This document shows positions 39,193 to 51,904 of a stretch of 64,000 nt of DNA, piece after piece. The first letter of the stretch is position 1; every line of letters begins with the position of its first letter. The position numbers and the translations under genes are program-made. Source of the stretch: Daphnia pulex (lineage: Eukaryota > Arthropoda > Branchiopoda > Diplostraca > Daphniidae); the NCBI RefSeq assembly GCF_021134715.1, contig NC_060024.1, positions 806,001 to 870,000 on the forward strand, in the 5' to 3' direction. A model generated the notes under the pieces. The model was not told where the DNA came from. It was given only the letters and a program-made list of their open reading frames with translations, and did no database searches.

Positions 39193-39264
39193 TCCCATAT
39201 TGTCTAGTGGTTAGGATACCTGGCTCTCACCCAGGAGGCCCGGGTTCAATTCCCGGTATGGGAA
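39193..39264 (+). tRNA. tRNA-Glu-CTC: tRNA-Glu(CTC), unit 20
   Basis: Array consensus. Confidence 0.93.
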
Positions 39265-39622
39265 AAGAGGAACTGGAAAATTTTGCAAGTTTTGGCCATT
39301 TTTGTCAAATACATCTGGCAAACAGTTTCTGCGTTTCCAGAACTATTGCAATCGGCTTAACTTACATACATACGAGCCAAAATCTTTCTAGTACATTGGA
39401 TATACTAAGTACATCGGCATGTTTCCATCGAGACTCCATCATAAAATGGTTTCTTTGCAAGAAATATCGCCAAGGAATAAGAAATTACATCTATGTCAAT
39501 TATTCATGTGTGAACGAAAAAGAAATGAACAACTATATTTTACCTAAAGAGTAACATTTGTGTAAATTGACTTCAATTCCGTAGGTTGACTAGTCTGCTA
39601 AGAAATAGCAAGATTGCTTAAC

Positions 39623-39694
39623 TGCGATGGCCGAGAATCGAACTCGGGTCAATTGCTTGGAAGGCAACTATGCTAACCACTATACCACCATCGC
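39623..39694 (-). tRNA. tRNA-Gly-TCC: tRNA-Gly(TCC), unit 20
   Basis: Array consensus. Confidence 0.93.
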
Positions 39695-39879
39695 TTGACG
39701 GGAGTTAGCGTCATGATTTCCGTATTGTCACATCTTTTTAAATTACAGAACATCGACCAGTATTACCACTTGGTGACCTTGTATCGTGGTACGTTAAGCA
39801 TTCTCTATCACTATATCAAAACAACCTCTCTAATTATGTTGCAATGCGATGATCATGTGTATTCAGATATTTATATGTT

Positions 39880-39998
39880 TGTCAGGAGTGGGATTCGAAC
39901 CCACGCCTTCATTGAAGACCAGAACACTGCAACTTCTTTTATTGAAGCAAGGATTATGTCCTTGAGTCTGGCGCCTTAGACCGCTCGGCCATCCTGAC
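39880..39998 (-). tRNA. tRNA-Leu-CAA: tRNA-Leu(CAA) with intron, unit 20
   Basis: The T loop reads TTCGAAT, a common B-box form, instead of TTCAAAT. Confidence 0.93.
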
Positions 39999-40348
39999 CA
40001 CATCAGGTGTACCTAAATTCCTTTGCCCAACAGATGCGACATTAAAACTCTTCTAACTCATTCAAAAGTTCCTTGCCATAGGCGATTTATACCAGGTCAA
40101 CAATTGTATTACGTTGTATTGCGTTTGAATATGTATTTATTTTGAATATGTATTTTCTTGAGTCTGGTGCCTTAGAGCGCTCGGCCATCCTGACCTCATC
40201 AGATCTAGCTAAATTTCTTTGCATTACAGATGTGGAATTTAAACTCTTCTAACTTATCCAAGAGTTCCTTGCCCTAGGCTGTTTATACCAGGACAACAAT
40301 TGTATTATGTTGTATTGATTTGGAATATGTATTTTTCAAGCGATTTAA

Positions 40349-40420
40349 TCCCATATTGTCTAGTGGTTAGGATACCTGGCTCTCACCCAGGAGGCCCGGG
40401 TTCAATTCCCGGTATGGGAA
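40349..40420 (+). tRNA. tRNA-Glu-CTC: tRNA-Glu(CTC), unit 21
   Basis: Array consensus. Confidence 0.93.
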
Positions 40421-40778
40421 AAGAGGAACTGGAAAATTTTGCAAGTTTTGGCCATTTTTGTCAAATACATCTGGCAAACAGTTTCTGCGTTTCCAGAACT
40501 ATTGCAATCGGCTTAACTTACATACATACGAGCCAAAATCTTTCTAGTACATTGGATATACTAAGTACATCGGCATGTTTCCATCGAGACTCCATCATAA
40601 AATGGTTTCTTTGCAAGAAATATTGCCAAGGAATAAGAAATTACATCTATGTCAATTATTCATGTGTGAACGAAAAAGAAATGAAAAACTATATTTTACC
40701 TAAAGAGTAACATTTGTGTATATTGACTTCAATTCCGTAGGTTGACTAGTCTGCTAAGAAATAGCAAGATTGCTTAAC

Positions 40779-40850
40779 TGCGATGGCCGAGATTCGAACT
40801 CGGGTCAATTGCTTGGAAGGCAACTATGCTAACCACTATACCACCATCGG
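40779..40850 (-). tRNA. tRNA-Gly-TCC: tRNA-Gly(TCC), unit 21
   Basis: The first base is changed, breaking the terminal acceptor pair, and one T-loop base differs. Unit 27 shares both. Confidence 0.82.
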
Positions 40851-41035
40851 TTGACGGGAGTTAGCGTCATGATTTCCGTATTGTCACATCTTTTTAAATT
40901 ACAGAACATCGACCAGTATTACCACTTGGTGACCTTGTATCATGGTACATTAAGCATTCTCTATCACTATATCAAAACAACCTCTCTAATTATGTTGCAA
41001 TGCGATGATCATGTGTATTCAGATATTTATATGTT

Positions 41036-41154
41036 TGTCAGGAGTGGGATTTGAACCCACGCCTTCATTAAAGACCAGAATACTGCAACTTCTTTTATTG
41101 AAGCAAAGATTATGTCCTTGAGTCTGGCGCCTTAGACCGCTCGGCCATCCTGAC
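41036..41154 (-). tRNA. tRNA-Leu-CAA: tRNA-Leu(CAA) with intron, unit 21
   Basis: One change in the variable arm, shared with unit 27. Confidence 0.9.
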
Positions 41155-41504
41155 CACATCAGGTGTACCTAAATTCCTTTGCCCAACAGATGTGACATTA
41201 AAACTCTTCTAACTCATTCAAGAGTTCCTTGCCATAGGCTATTTATACCAGGTCAACAATTGTATTACGTTGTATTGCGTTTGAATATGTATTTTTTTTG
41301 AATATGTATTTTCTTGAGTCTGGTGCCTTAGAGCGCTCGGCCATCCTGACCTCATCAGATCTAGCTAAATTCCTTTGCATTACAGATGTGGGATTTAAAC
41401 TCTTCTAACTTATCCAAGAGTTCCTTGCCCTAGGCTGTTTATACCAGGACAACAATTGTATTATGTTGTATTGATTTGGAATATGTATTTTTCAAGCGAT
41501 TTAA

Positions 41505-41576
41505 TCCCATATTGTCTAGTGGTTAGGATACCTGGCTCTCACCCAGGAGGCCCGGGTTCAATTCCCGGTATGGGAA
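41505..41576 (+). tRNA. tRNA-Glu-CTC: tRNA-Glu(CTC), unit 22
   Basis: Array consensus. Confidence 0.93.
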
Positions 41577-41934
41577 AAGAGGAACTGGAAAATTTTGCAA
41601 GTTTTGGCCATTTTTGTCAAATACATCTGGCAAACAGTTTCTGCGTTTCCAGAACTATTGCAATCGGCTTAACTTACATACATACGAGCCAAAATCTTTC
41701 TAGTACATTGGATATACTAAGTACATCGGCATGTTTCCATCGAGACTCCATCATAAAATGGTTTCTTTGCAAGAAATATCGCCAAAGAATAAGAAATTAC
41801 ATCTATGTCAATTATTCATGTGTGAACGAAAAAGAAATGAACAACTATATTTTACCTAAAGAGTAACATTTGTGTAAATTGACTTCAATTCCGTAGGTTG
41901 ACTAGTCTGCTAAGAAATAGCAAGATTGCTAAAC

Positions 41935-42006
41935 TGCGATGGCCGAGAATCGAACGCGGGTCAATTGCTTGGAAGGCAACTATGCTAACCACTATACCAC
42001 CATCGC
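41935..42006 (-). tRNA. tRNA-Gly-TCC: tRNA-Gly(TCC), unit 22
   Basis: One T-stem mismatch, shared with unit 28. Confidence 0.82.
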
Positions 42007-42191
42007 TTGACGTAAGTTAACGTCATGATTTCCGTATTGTCACATCTTTTTAAATTACAGAACATCGACCAGTATTACCACTTGGTGACCTTGTATCGTG
42101 GTACATTAAGCATTCTCTATCACTATATCAAAACAACCTCTCTAATTATGTTGCAATGCGATGATCATGTGTATTCAGATATTTATATGTT

Positions 42192-42310
42192 TGTCAGGAG
42201 TGGGATTTGAACCCACGCCTTCATTGAAGACCAGAATACTGCAACTTCTTTTATTGAAGCAAGGTTTATGTCCTTGAGTCTGGCGCCTTAGACCGCTCGG
42301 CCATCCTGAC
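42192..42310 (-). tRNA. tRNA-Leu-CAA: tRNA-Leu(CAA) with intron, unit 22
   Basis: Consensus body with a T4 terminator downstream. Confidence 0.93.
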
Positions 42311-42659
42311 CACATCAGGTGTACCTAAATTCCTTTGCCCAACAGATGTGACATTAAAACTCTTCTAACTCATTCAAGAGTTCCTTGCCATAGGCGATTT
42401 ATACCAGGTCAACAATTGTATTACGTTGTATTGCGTTTGAATATGTAATTTTTTGAATATGTATTTTCTTGAGTCTGGTGCCTTAGAGCGCTCGGCCATC
42501 CTGACCTCATCAGATCTAGCTAAATTCCTTTGCATTACAGATGTGGGATTTAAACTCTTCTAACTTATCCAAGAGTTCCTTGCCCTAGGCTGTTTATACC
42601 AGGACAACAATTGTATTATGTTGTATTGATTTGGAATATGTATTTTTCAAGCGATTTAA

Positions 42660-42731
42660 TCCCATATTGTCTAGTGGTTAGGATACCTGGCTCTCACCCA
42701 GGAGGCCCGGGTTCAATTCCCGGTATGGGAA
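42660..42731 (+). tRNA. tRNA-Glu-CTC: tRNA-Glu(CTC), unit 23
   Basis: Array consensus. Confidence 0.93.
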
Positions 42732-43089
42732 AAGAGGAAGTGGAAAATTTTGCAAGTTTTGGCCATTTTTGTCAAATACATCTGGCAAACAGTTTCTGCG
42801 TTTCCAGAACTATTGCAATCGGCTTAACTTACATACATACGAGCCAAAATCTTTCTAGTACATTGGATATACTAAGTACATCGGCATGTTTCCATCGAGA
42901 CTCCATCATAAAATGGTTTCTTTGCAAGAAATATCGCCAAAGAATAAGAAATTACATCTATGTCAATTATTCATGTGTGAACGAAAAAGAAATGAACAAC
43001 TATATTTTACCTAAAGAGTAACATTTGTGTACATTGACTTCAATTCCGTAGGTTGACTAGTCTGCTAAGAAATAGCAAGATTGCTAAAC

Positions 43090-43161
43090 TGCGATGGCCG
43101 AGAATCGAACTCGGGTCAATTGCTTGGAAGGCAACTATGCTAACCACTATACCACCATCGC
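43090..43161 (-). tRNA. tRNA-Gly-TCC: tRNA-Gly(TCC), unit 23
   Basis: Array consensus. Confidence 0.93.
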
Positions 43162-43346
43162 TTGACGTAAGTTAGCGTCATGATTTCCGTATTGTCACAT
43201 CTTTTTAAATTACAGAACATCGACCAGTATTACCACTTGGTGACCTTGTATCGTGGTACATTAAGCATTCTCTATCACTATATCAAAGCAACCTCTCTAA
43301 TTATGTTGCAATGCGATGATCATGTGTTTTCAGATATTTATATGTT

Positions 43347-43465
43347 TGTCAGGAGTGGGATTTGAACCCACGCCTTCATTGAAGACCAGAATACTGCAAC
43401 TTCTTTTATTGAAGCAAGGATTATGTCCTTGAGTCTGGCGCCTTAGACCGCTCGGCCATCCTGAC
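43347..43465 (-). tRNA. tRNA-Leu-CAA: tRNA-Leu(CAA) with intron, unit 23
   Basis: Consensus body; downstream run is CTTT. Confidence 0.93.
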
Positions 43466-43815
43466 CACATCAGGTGTACCTAAATTCCTTTGCCCAACAG
43501 ATGTGACATTAAAACTCTTCTAACTCATTCAAGAGTTCCTTGCCTTAGGCGATTTTTACCAGGTCAACAATTGTATTACGTTGTATTGCGTTTGAATATG
43601 TATTTTTTTTGAATATGTATTTTCTTGAGTCTGGTGCCTTAGAGCGCTCGGCCATCCTGACCTCATCAGATCTAGCTAAATTCCTTTGCATTACAGATGT
43701 GGGATTTAAACTCTTCTAACTTATCCAAGAGTTCCTTGCCCTAGGCTGTTTATACCAGGACAACAATTGTATTATGTTGTATTGATTTGGAATATGTATT
43801 TTTCAAGCGATTTAA

Positions 43816-43887
43816 TCCCATATTGTCTAGTGGTTAGGATACCTGGCTCTCACCCAGGAGGCCCGGGTTCAATTCCCGGTATGGGAA
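43816..43887 (+). tRNA. tRNA-Glu-CTC: tRNA-Glu(CTC), unit 24
   Basis: Array consensus. Confidence 0.93.
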
Positions 43888-44245
43888 AAGAGGAAGTGGA
43901 AAATTTTGCAAGTTTTGGCCATTTTTGTCAAATACATCTGGCAAACAGTTTCTGCGTTTCCAGAACTATTGCAATCGGCTTAACTTACATACATACGAGC
44001 CAAAATCTTTCTAGTACATTGGATATACTAAGTACATCGGCATGTTTCCATCGAGACTCCATCATAAAATGGTTTCTTTGCAAGAGATATCGCCAAGGAA
44101 TAAGAAATTACATCTATGTCAATTATTCATGTGTGAAAGAAAAAGAAATGAACAACTATATTTTACCTAAAGAGTAACATTTGTGTATATTGACTTCAAT
44201 TCCGTAGGTTGACTAGTCTGCTAAGAAATAGCAAGATTGCTAATC

Positions 44246-44317
44246 TGCGATGGCCGAGAATCGAACTCGGGTCAATTGCTTGGAAGGCAACTATGCCAAC
44301 CACTATACCACCATCGC
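44246..44317 (-). tRNA. tRNA-Gly-TCC: tRNA-Gly(TCC), unit 24
   Basis: D-loop A21 is G, a variant shared by units 24, 25, 30, 32, 34, 35, 38 and 39. Confidence 0.88.
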
Positions 44318-44502
44318 TTGACGGGAGTTAGCGTCATGATTTCCGTATTGTCACATCTTTTTAAATTACAGAACATCGACCAGTATTACCACTTGGTGAC
44401 CTTGTATCGTGGTACATTAAGCATTCTCTATCACTATATCAAAGCAACCTCTCTAATTATGTTGCAATGCGATGATCATGTGTTTTCAGATATTTATATG
44501 TT

Positions 44503-44621
44503 TGTCAGGAGTGGGATTTGAACCCACGCCTTCATTGAAGACCAGAATACTGCAACTTCTTTTATTGAAGCAAGGATTATGTCCTTGAGTCTGGCGCCTT
44601 AGACCGCTCGGCCATCCTGAC
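44503..44621 (-). tRNA. tRNA-Leu-CAA: tRNA-Leu(CAA) with intron, unit 24
   Basis: Consensus body. Confidence 0.93.
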
Positions 44622-44971
44622 CACATCAGGTGTACCTAAATTCCTTTGCCCAACAGATGTGACATTAAAACTCTTCTAACTCATTCAAGAGTTCCTTGCC
44701 TTAGGCGATTTTTACCAGGTCAACAATTGTATTACGTTGTATTGCGTTTGAATATGTATTTTTTTTGAATATGTATTTTCTTGAGTCTGGTGCCTTAGAG
44801 CGCTCGGCCATCCTGACCTCATCAGATCTAGCTAAATTCCTTTGCATTACAGATGTGGGATTTAAACTCTTCTAACTTATCCAAGAGTTCCTTGCCCTAG
44901 GCTGTTTATACCAGGACAACAATTGTATTATGTTGTATTGATTTGGAATATGTATTTTTCAAGCGATTTAA

Positions 44972-45043
44972 TCCCATATTGTCTAGTGGTTAGGATACCT
45001 GGCTCTCACCCAGGAGGCCCGGGTTCAATTCCCGGTATGGGAA
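44972..45043 (+). tRNA. tRNA-Glu-CTC: tRNA-Glu(CTC), unit 25
   Basis: Array consensus. Confidence 0.93.
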
Positions 45044-45401
45044 AAGAGGAAGTGGAAAATTTTGCAAGTTTTGGCCATTTTTGTCAAATACATCTGGCAA
45101 ACAGTTTCTGCGTTTCCAGAACTATTGCAATCGGCTTAACTTACATACATACGAGCCAAAATCTTTCTAGTACATTGGATATACTAAGTACATCGGCATG
45201 TTTCCATCGAGACTCCATCATAAAATGGTTTCTTTGCAAGAGATATCGCCAAGGAATAAGAAATTACATCTATGTCAATTATTCATGTGTGAAAGAAAAA
45301 GAAATGAACAACTATATTTTACCTAAAGAGTAACATTTGTGTATATTGACTTCAATTCCGTAGGTTGACTAGTCTGCTAAGAAATAGCAAGATTGCTAAT
45401 C

Positions 45402-45473
45402 TGCGATGGCCGAGAATCGAACTCGGGTCAATTGCTTGGAAGGCAACTATGCCAACCACTATACCACCATCGC
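45402..45473 (-). tRNA. tRNA-Gly-TCC: tRNA-Gly(TCC), unit 25
   Basis: A21-to-G variant. Confidence 0.88.
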
Positions 45474-45658
45474 TTGACGGGAGTTAGCGTCATGATTTCC
45501 GTATTGTCACATCTTTTTAAATTACAGAACATCGACCAGTATTACCACTTGGTGACCTTGTATCGTGGTACATTAAGCATTCTCTATCACTATATCAAAG
45601 CAACCTCTCTAATTATGTTGCAATGCGATGATCATGTGTTTTCAGATATTTATATGTT

Positions 45659-45777
45659 TGTCAGGAGTGGGATTTGAACCCACGCCTTCATTGAAGACCA
45701 GAATACTGCAACTTGTTTTATTGAAGCAAGGATTATGTCCTTGAGTCTGGCGCCTTAGACCGCTCGGCCATCCTGAC
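45659..45777 (-). tRNA. tRNA-Leu-CAA: tRNA-Leu(CAA) with intron, unit 25
   Basis: Consensus exons. One intron change (ACTTGTTTT on the + strand) is shared with unit 30. Confidence 0.92.
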
Positions 45778-46127
45778 CACATCAGGTGTATCTAAATTCC
45801 TTTGCCCAACAGATGTGACATTAAAACTCTTCTAACTCATTCAAGAGTTCCTTGCCTTAGGCGATGTTTACCAGGTCAACAATTGTATTACGTTGTATTG
45901 CGTTTGAATATGTATTTTTTTTGAATATGTATTTTCTTGAGTCTGGTGCCTTAGAGCGCTCGGCCATCCTGACCTCATCAGATCTAGCTAAATTCCTTTG
46001 CATTACAGATGTGGGATTTAAACTCTTCTAACTTATCCAAGAGTTCCTTGCCCTAGGCTGTTTATACCAGGAAAACAATTGTATTATGTTGTATTGATTT
46101 GGAATATGTATTTTTCAAGCGATTTAA

Positions 46128-46199
46128 TCCCATATGGTCTAGTGGTTAGGATACCTGGCTCTCACCCAGGAGGCCCGGGTTCAATTCCCGGTATGGGAA
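46128..46199 (+). tRNA. tRNA-Glu-CTC: tRNA-Glu(CTC), unit 26
   Basis: One T-to-G change at the acceptor/D-stem junction. Confidence 0.87.
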
Positions 46200-46557
46200 A
46201 AGAGGAACTGGAAAATTTTGCAAGTTTTGGCCATTTTTGTCAAATACATCTGGCAAACAGTTTCTGCGTTTCCAGAACTATTGCAATCGGCTTAACTTAC
46301 ATACATACGAGCCAAAATCTTTCTAGTACATTGGATATACTAAGTACATCGGCATGTTTCCATCGAGACTCCATCATAAAATGGTTTCTTTGCAAGAAAT
46401 ATCGCCAAAGAATAAGAAATTACATCTATGTCAATTATTCATGTGTGAACGAAAAAGAAATGAACAACTATATTTTACCTAAAGAGTAACATTTGTGTAA
46501 ATTGACTTCAATTCCGTAGGTTGACTAGTCTGCTAAGAAATAGCAAGATTGCTAAAC

Positions 46558-46629
46558 TGCGATGGCCGAGAATCGAACTCGGGTCAATTGCTTGGAAGGC
46601 AACTATGCTAACCACTATACCACCATCGC
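46558..46629 (-). tRNA. tRNA-Gly-TCC: tRNA-Gly(TCC), unit 26
   Basis: Array consensus. Confidence 0.93.
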
Positions 46630-46814
46630 TTGACGTAAGTTAGCGTCATGATTTCCGTATTGTCACATCTTTTTAAATTACAGAACATCGACCAGTATTA
46701 CCACTTGGTGACCTTGTATCGTGGTACATTAAGCATTCTCTATCACTATATCAAAGCAACCTCTCTAATTATGTTGCAATGCGATGATCATGTGTATTCA
46801 GATATTTATATGTT

Positions 46815-46931
46815 TGTCAGGAGTGGGATGAACCCACGCCTTCATTGAAGACCAGAATACTGCAACTTCTTTTATTGAAGCAAGGATTATGTCCTTGAGT
46901 CTGGCGCCTTAGACCGCTCGGCCATCCTGAC
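46815..46931 (-). pseudogene. tRNA-Leu(CAA) copy with 2-base T-loop deletion, unit 26
   Basis: Two bases are missing from the T loop, damaging the B box and the elbow. Unit 31 has the same deletion. Confidence 0.85.
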
Positions 46932-47281
46932 CACATCAGGTGTACCTAAATTCCTTTGCCCAACAGATGCGACATTAAAACTCTTCTAACTCATTCAAAA
47001 GTTCCTTGCCATAGGCGATTTATACCAGGTCAACAATTGTATTACGTTGTATTGCGTTTGAATATGTATTTATTTTGAATATGTATTTTCTTGAGTCTGG
47101 TGCCTTAGAGCGCTCGGCCATCCTGACCTCATCAGATCTAGCTAAATTTCTTTGCATTACAGATGTGGAATTTAAACTCTTCTAACTTATCCAAGAGTTC
47201 CTTGCCCTAGGCTGTTTATACCAGGACAACAATTGTATTATGTTGTATTGATTTGGAATATGTATTTTTCAAGCGATTTAA

Positions 47282-47353
47282 TCCCATATTGTCTAGTGGT
47301 TAGGATACCTGGCTCTCACCCAGGAGGCCCGGGTTCAATTCCCGGTATGGGAA
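47282..47353 (+). tRNA. tRNA-Glu-CTC: tRNA-Glu(CTC), unit 27
   Basis: Array consensus. Confidence 0.93.
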
Positions 47354-47711
47354 AAGAGGAACTGGAAAATTTTGCAAGTTTTGGCCATTTTTGTCAAATA
47401 CATCTGGCAAACAGTTTCTGCGTTTCCAGAACTATTGCAATCGGCTTAACTTACATACATACGAGCCAAAATCTTTCTAGTACATTGGATATACTAAGTA
47501 CATCGGCATGTTTCCATCGAGACTCCATCATAAAATGGTTTCTTTGCAAGAAATATTGCCAAGGAATAAGAAATTACATCTATGTCAATTATTCATGTGT
47601 GAACGAAAAAGAAATGAAAAACTATATTTTACCTAAAGAGTAACATTTGTGTATATTGACTTCAATTCCGTAGGTTGACTAGTCTGCTAAGAAATAGCAA
47701 GATTGCTTAAC

Positions 47712-47783
47712 TGCGATGGCCGAGATTCGAACTCGGGTCAATTGCTTGGAAGGCAACTATGCTAACCACTATACCACCATCGG
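47712..47783 (-). tRNA. tRNA-Gly-TCC: tRNA-Gly(TCC), unit 27
   Basis: Same two changes as unit 21. Confidence 0.82.
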
Positions 47784-47968
47784 TTGACGGGAGTTAGCGT
47801 CATGATTTCCGTATTGTCACATCTTTTTAAATTACAGAACATCGACCAGTATTACCACTTGGTGACCTTGTATCATGGTACATTAAGCATTCTCTATCAC
47901 TATATCAAAACAACCTCTCTAATTATGTTGCAATGCGATGATCATGTGTATTCAGATATTTATATGTT

Positions 47969-48087
47969 TGTCAGGAGTGGGATTTGAACCCACGCCTTCA
48001 TTAAAGACCAGAATACTGCAACTTCTTTTATTGAAGCAAAGATTATGTCCTTGAGTCTGGCGCCTTAGACCGCTCGGCCATCCTGAC
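47969..48087 (-). tRNA. tRNA-Leu-CAA: tRNA-Leu(CAA) with intron, unit 27
   Basis: Same variable-arm change as unit 21. Confidence 0.9.
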
Positions 48088-48437
48088 CACATCAGGTGTA
48101 CCTAAATTCCTTTGCCCAACAGATGTGACATTAAAACTCTTCTAACTCATTCAAGAGTTCCTTGCCATAGGCTATTTATACCAGGTCAACAATTGTATTA
48201 CGTTGTATTGCGTTTGAATATGTATTTTTTTTGAATATGTATTTTCTTGAGTCTGGTGCCTTAGAGCGCTCGGCCATCCTGACCTCATCAGATCTAGCTA
48301 AATTCCTTTGCATTACAGATGTGGGATTTAAACTCTTCTAACTTATCCAAGAGTTCCTTGCCCTAGGCTGTTTATACCAGGACAACAATTGTATTATGTT
48401 GTATTGATTTGGAATATGTATTTTTCAAGCGATTTAA

Positions 48438-48509
48438 TCCCATATTGTCTAGTGGTTAGGATACCTGGCTCTCACCCAGGAGGCCCGGGTTCAATTCCCG
48501 GTATGGGAA
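48438..48509 (+). tRNA. tRNA-Glu-CTC: tRNA-Glu(CTC), unit 28
   Basis: Array consensus. Confidence 0.93.
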
Positions 48510-48867
48510 AAGAGGAACTGGAAAATTTTGCAAGTTTTGGCCATTTTTGTCAAATACATCTGGCAAACAGTTTCTGCGTTTCCAGAACTATTGCAATCGG
48601 CTTAACTTACATACATACGAGCCAAAATCTTTCTAGTACATTGGATATACTAAGTACATCGGCATGTTTCCATCGAGACTCCATCATAAAATGGTTTCTT
48701 TGCAAGAAATATCGCCAAAGAATAAGAAATTACATCTATGTCAATTATTCATGTGTGAACGAAAAAGAAATGAACAACTATATTTTACCTAAAGAGTAAC
48801 ATTTGTGTAAATTGACTTCAATTCCGTAGGTTGACTAGTCTGCTAAGAAATAGCAAGATTGCTAAAC

Positions 48868-48939
48868 TGCGATGGCCGAGAATCGAACGCGGGTCAATTG
48901 CTTGGAAGGCAACTATGCTAACCACTATACCACCATCGC
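48868..48939 (-). tRNA. tRNA-Gly-TCC: tRNA-Gly(TCC), unit 28
   Basis: T-stem mismatch as in unit 22. Confidence 0.82.
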
Positions 48940-49124
48940 TTGACGTAAGTTAACGTCATGATTTCCGTATTGTCACATCTTTTTAAATTACAGAACATCG
49001 ACCAGTATTACCACTTGGTGACCTTGTATCGTGGTACATTAAGCATTCTCTATCACTATATCAAAACAACCTCTCTAATTATGTTGCAATGCGATGATCA
49101 TGTGTATTCAGATATTTATATGTT

Positions 49125-49243
49125 TGTCAGGAGTGGGATTTGAACCCACGCCTTCATTGAAGACCAGAATACTGCAACTTCTTTTATTGAAGCAAGGTTT
49201 ATGTCCTTGAGTCTGGCGCCTTAGACCGCTCGGCCATCCTGAC
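49125..49243 (-). tRNA. tRNA-Leu-CAA: tRNA-Leu(CAA) with intron, unit 28
   Basis: Consensus body. Confidence 0.93.
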
Positions 49244-49592
49244 CACATCAGGTGTACCTAAATTCCTTTGCCCAACAGATGTGACATTAAAACTCTTCTA
49301 ACTCATTCAAGAGTTCCTTGCCATAGGCGATTTATACCAGGTCAACAATTGTATTACGTTGTATTGCGTTTGAATATGTAATTTTTTGAATATGTATTTT
49401 CTTGAGTCTGGTGCCTTAGAGCGCTCGGCCATCCTGACCTCATCAGATCTAGCTAAATTCCTTTGCATTACAGATGTGGGATTTAAACTCTTCTAACTTA
49501 TCCAAGAGTTCCTTGCCCTAGGCTGTTTATACCAGGACAACAATTGTATTATGTTGTATTGATTTGGAATATGTATTTTTCAAGCGATTTAA

Positions 49593-49664
49593 TCCCATAT
49601 TGTCTAGTGGTTAGGATACCTGGCTCTCACCCAGGAGGCCCGGGTTCAATTCCCGGTATGGGAA
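49593..49664 (+). tRNA. tRNA-Glu-CTC: tRNA-Glu(CTC), unit 29
   Basis: Array consensus. Confidence 0.93.
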
Positions 49665-50022
49665 AAGAGGAAGTGGAAAATTTTGCAAGTTTTGGCCATT
49701 TTTGTCAAATACATCTGGCAAACAGTTTCTGCGTTTCCAGAACTATTGCAATCGGCTTAACTTACATACATACGAGCCAAAATCTTTCTAGTACATTGGA
49801 TATACTAAGTACATCGGCATGTTTCCATCGAGACTCCATCATAAAATGGTTTCTTTGCAAGAAATATCGCCAAAGAATAAGAAATTACATCTATGTCAAT
49901 TATTCATGTGTGAACGAAAAAGAAATGAACAACTATATTTTACCTAAAGAGTAACATTTGTGTACATTGACTTCAATTCCGTAGGTTGACTAGTCTGCTA
50001 AGAAATAGCAAGATTGCTAAAC

Positions 50023-50094
50023 TGCGATGGCCGAGAATCGAACTCGGGTCAATTGCTTGGAAGGCAACTATGCTAACCACTATACCACCATCGC
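50023..50094 (-). tRNA. tRNA-Gly-TCC: tRNA-Gly(TCC), unit 29
   Basis: Array consensus. Confidence 0.93.
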
Positions 50095-50279
50095 TTGACG
50101 TAAGTTAGCGTCATGATTTCCGTATTGTCACATCTTTTTAAATTACAGAACATCGACCAGTATTACCACTTGGTGACCTTGTATCGTGGTACATTAAGCA
50201 TTCTCTATCACTATATCAAAGCAACCTCTCTAATTATGTTGCAATGCGATGATCATGTGTTTTCAGATATTTATATGTT

Positions 50280-50398
50280 TGTCAGGAGTGGGATTTGAAC
50301 CCACGCCTTCATTGAAGACCAGAATACTGCAACTTCTTTTATTGAAGCAAGGATTATGTCCTTGAGTCTGGCGCCTTAGACCGCTCGGCCATCCTGAC
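50280..50398 (-). tRNA. tRNA-Leu-CAA: tRNA-Leu(CAA) with intron, unit 29
   Basis: Consensus body. Confidence 0.93.
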
Positions 50399-50748
50399 CA
50401 CATCAGGTGTACCTAAATTCCTTTGCCCAACAGATGTGACATTAAAACTCTTCTAACTCATTCAAGAGTTCCTTGCCTTAGGCGATTTTTACCAGGTCAA
50501 CAATTGTATTACGTTGTATTGCGTTTGAATATGTATTTTTTTTGAATATGTATTTTCTTGAGTCTGGTGCCTTAGAGCGCTCGGCCATCCTGACCTCATC
50601 AGATCTAGCTAAATTCCTTTGCATTACAGATGTGGGATTTAAACTCTTCTAACTTATCCAAGAGTTCCTTGCCCTAGGCTGTTTATACCAGGACAACAAT
50701 TGTATTATGTTGTATTGATTTGGAATATGTATTTTTCAAGCGATTTAA

Positions 50749-50820
50749 TCCCATATTGTCTAGTGGTTAGGATACCTGGCTCTCACCCAGGAGGCCCGGG
50801 TTCAATTCCCGGTATGGGAA
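50749..50820 (+). tRNA. tRNA-Glu-CTC: tRNA-Glu(CTC), unit 30
   Basis: Array consensus. Confidence 0.93.
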
Positions 50821-51178
50821 AAGAGGAAGTGGAAAATTTTGCAAGTTTTGGCCATTTTTGTCAAATACATCTGGCAAACAGTTTCTGCGTTTCCAGAACT
50901 ATTGCAATCGGCTTAACTTACATACATACGAGCCAAAATCTTTCTAGTACATTGGATATACTAAGTACATCGGCATGTTTCCATCGAGACTCCATCATAA
51001 AATGGTTTCTTTGCAAGAGATATCGCCAAGGAATAAGAAATTACATCTATGTCAATTATTCATGTGTGAAAGAAAAAGAAATGAACAACTATATTTTACC
51101 TAAAGAGTAACATTTGTGTATATTGACTTCAATTCCGTAGGTTGACTAGTCTGCTAAGAAATAGCAAGATTGCTAATC

Positions 51179-51250
51179 TGCGATGGCCGAGAATCGAACT
51201 CGGGTCAATTGCTTGGAAGGCAACTATGCCAACCACTATACCACCATCGC
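51179..51250 (-). tRNA. tRNA-Gly-TCC: tRNA-Gly(TCC), unit 30
   Basis: A21-to-G variant. Confidence 0.88.
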
Positions 51251-51435
51251 TTGACGGGAGTTAGCGTCATGATTTCCGTATTGTCACATCTTTTTAAATT
51301 ACAGAACATCGACCAGTATTACCACTTGGTGACCTTGTATCGTGGTACATTAAGCATTCTCTATCACTATATCAAAGCAACCTCTCTAATTATGTTGCAA
51401 TGCGATGATCATGTGTTTTCAGATATTTATATGTT

Positions 51436-51554
51436 TGTCAGGAGTGGGATTTGAACCCACGCCTTCATTGAAGACCAGAATACTGCAACTTGTTTTATTG
51501 AAGCAAGGATTATGTCCTTGAGTCTGGCGCCTTAGACCGCTCGGCCATCCTGAC
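51436..51554 (-). tRNA. tRNA-Leu-CAA: tRNA-Leu(CAA) with intron, unit 30
   Basis: Intron change as in unit 25. Confidence 0.92.
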
Positions 51555-51904
51555 CACATCAGGTGTATCTAAATTCCTTTGCCCAACAGATGTGACATTA
51601 AAACTCTTCTAACTCATTCAAGAGTTCCTTGCCTTAGGCGATGTTTACCAGGTCAACAATTGTATTACGTTGTATTGCGTTTGAATATGTATTTTTTTTG
51701 AATATGTATTTTCTTGAGTCTGGTGCCTTAGAGCGCTCGGCCATCCTGACCTCATCAGATCTAGCTAAATTCCTTTGCATTACAGATGTGGGATTTAAAC
51801 TCTTCTAACTTATCCAAGAGTTCCTTGCCCTAGGCTGTTTATACCAGGAAAACAATTGTATTATGTTGTATTGATTTGGAATATGTATTTTTCAAGCGAT
51901 TTAA

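Noticed and set aside
44237-44521. 94-codon frame in units with the Gly A21-to-G variant
   Set aside because: It reads through tRNA-Gly on the opposite strand; one tRNA substitution simply removes a stop in that frame.
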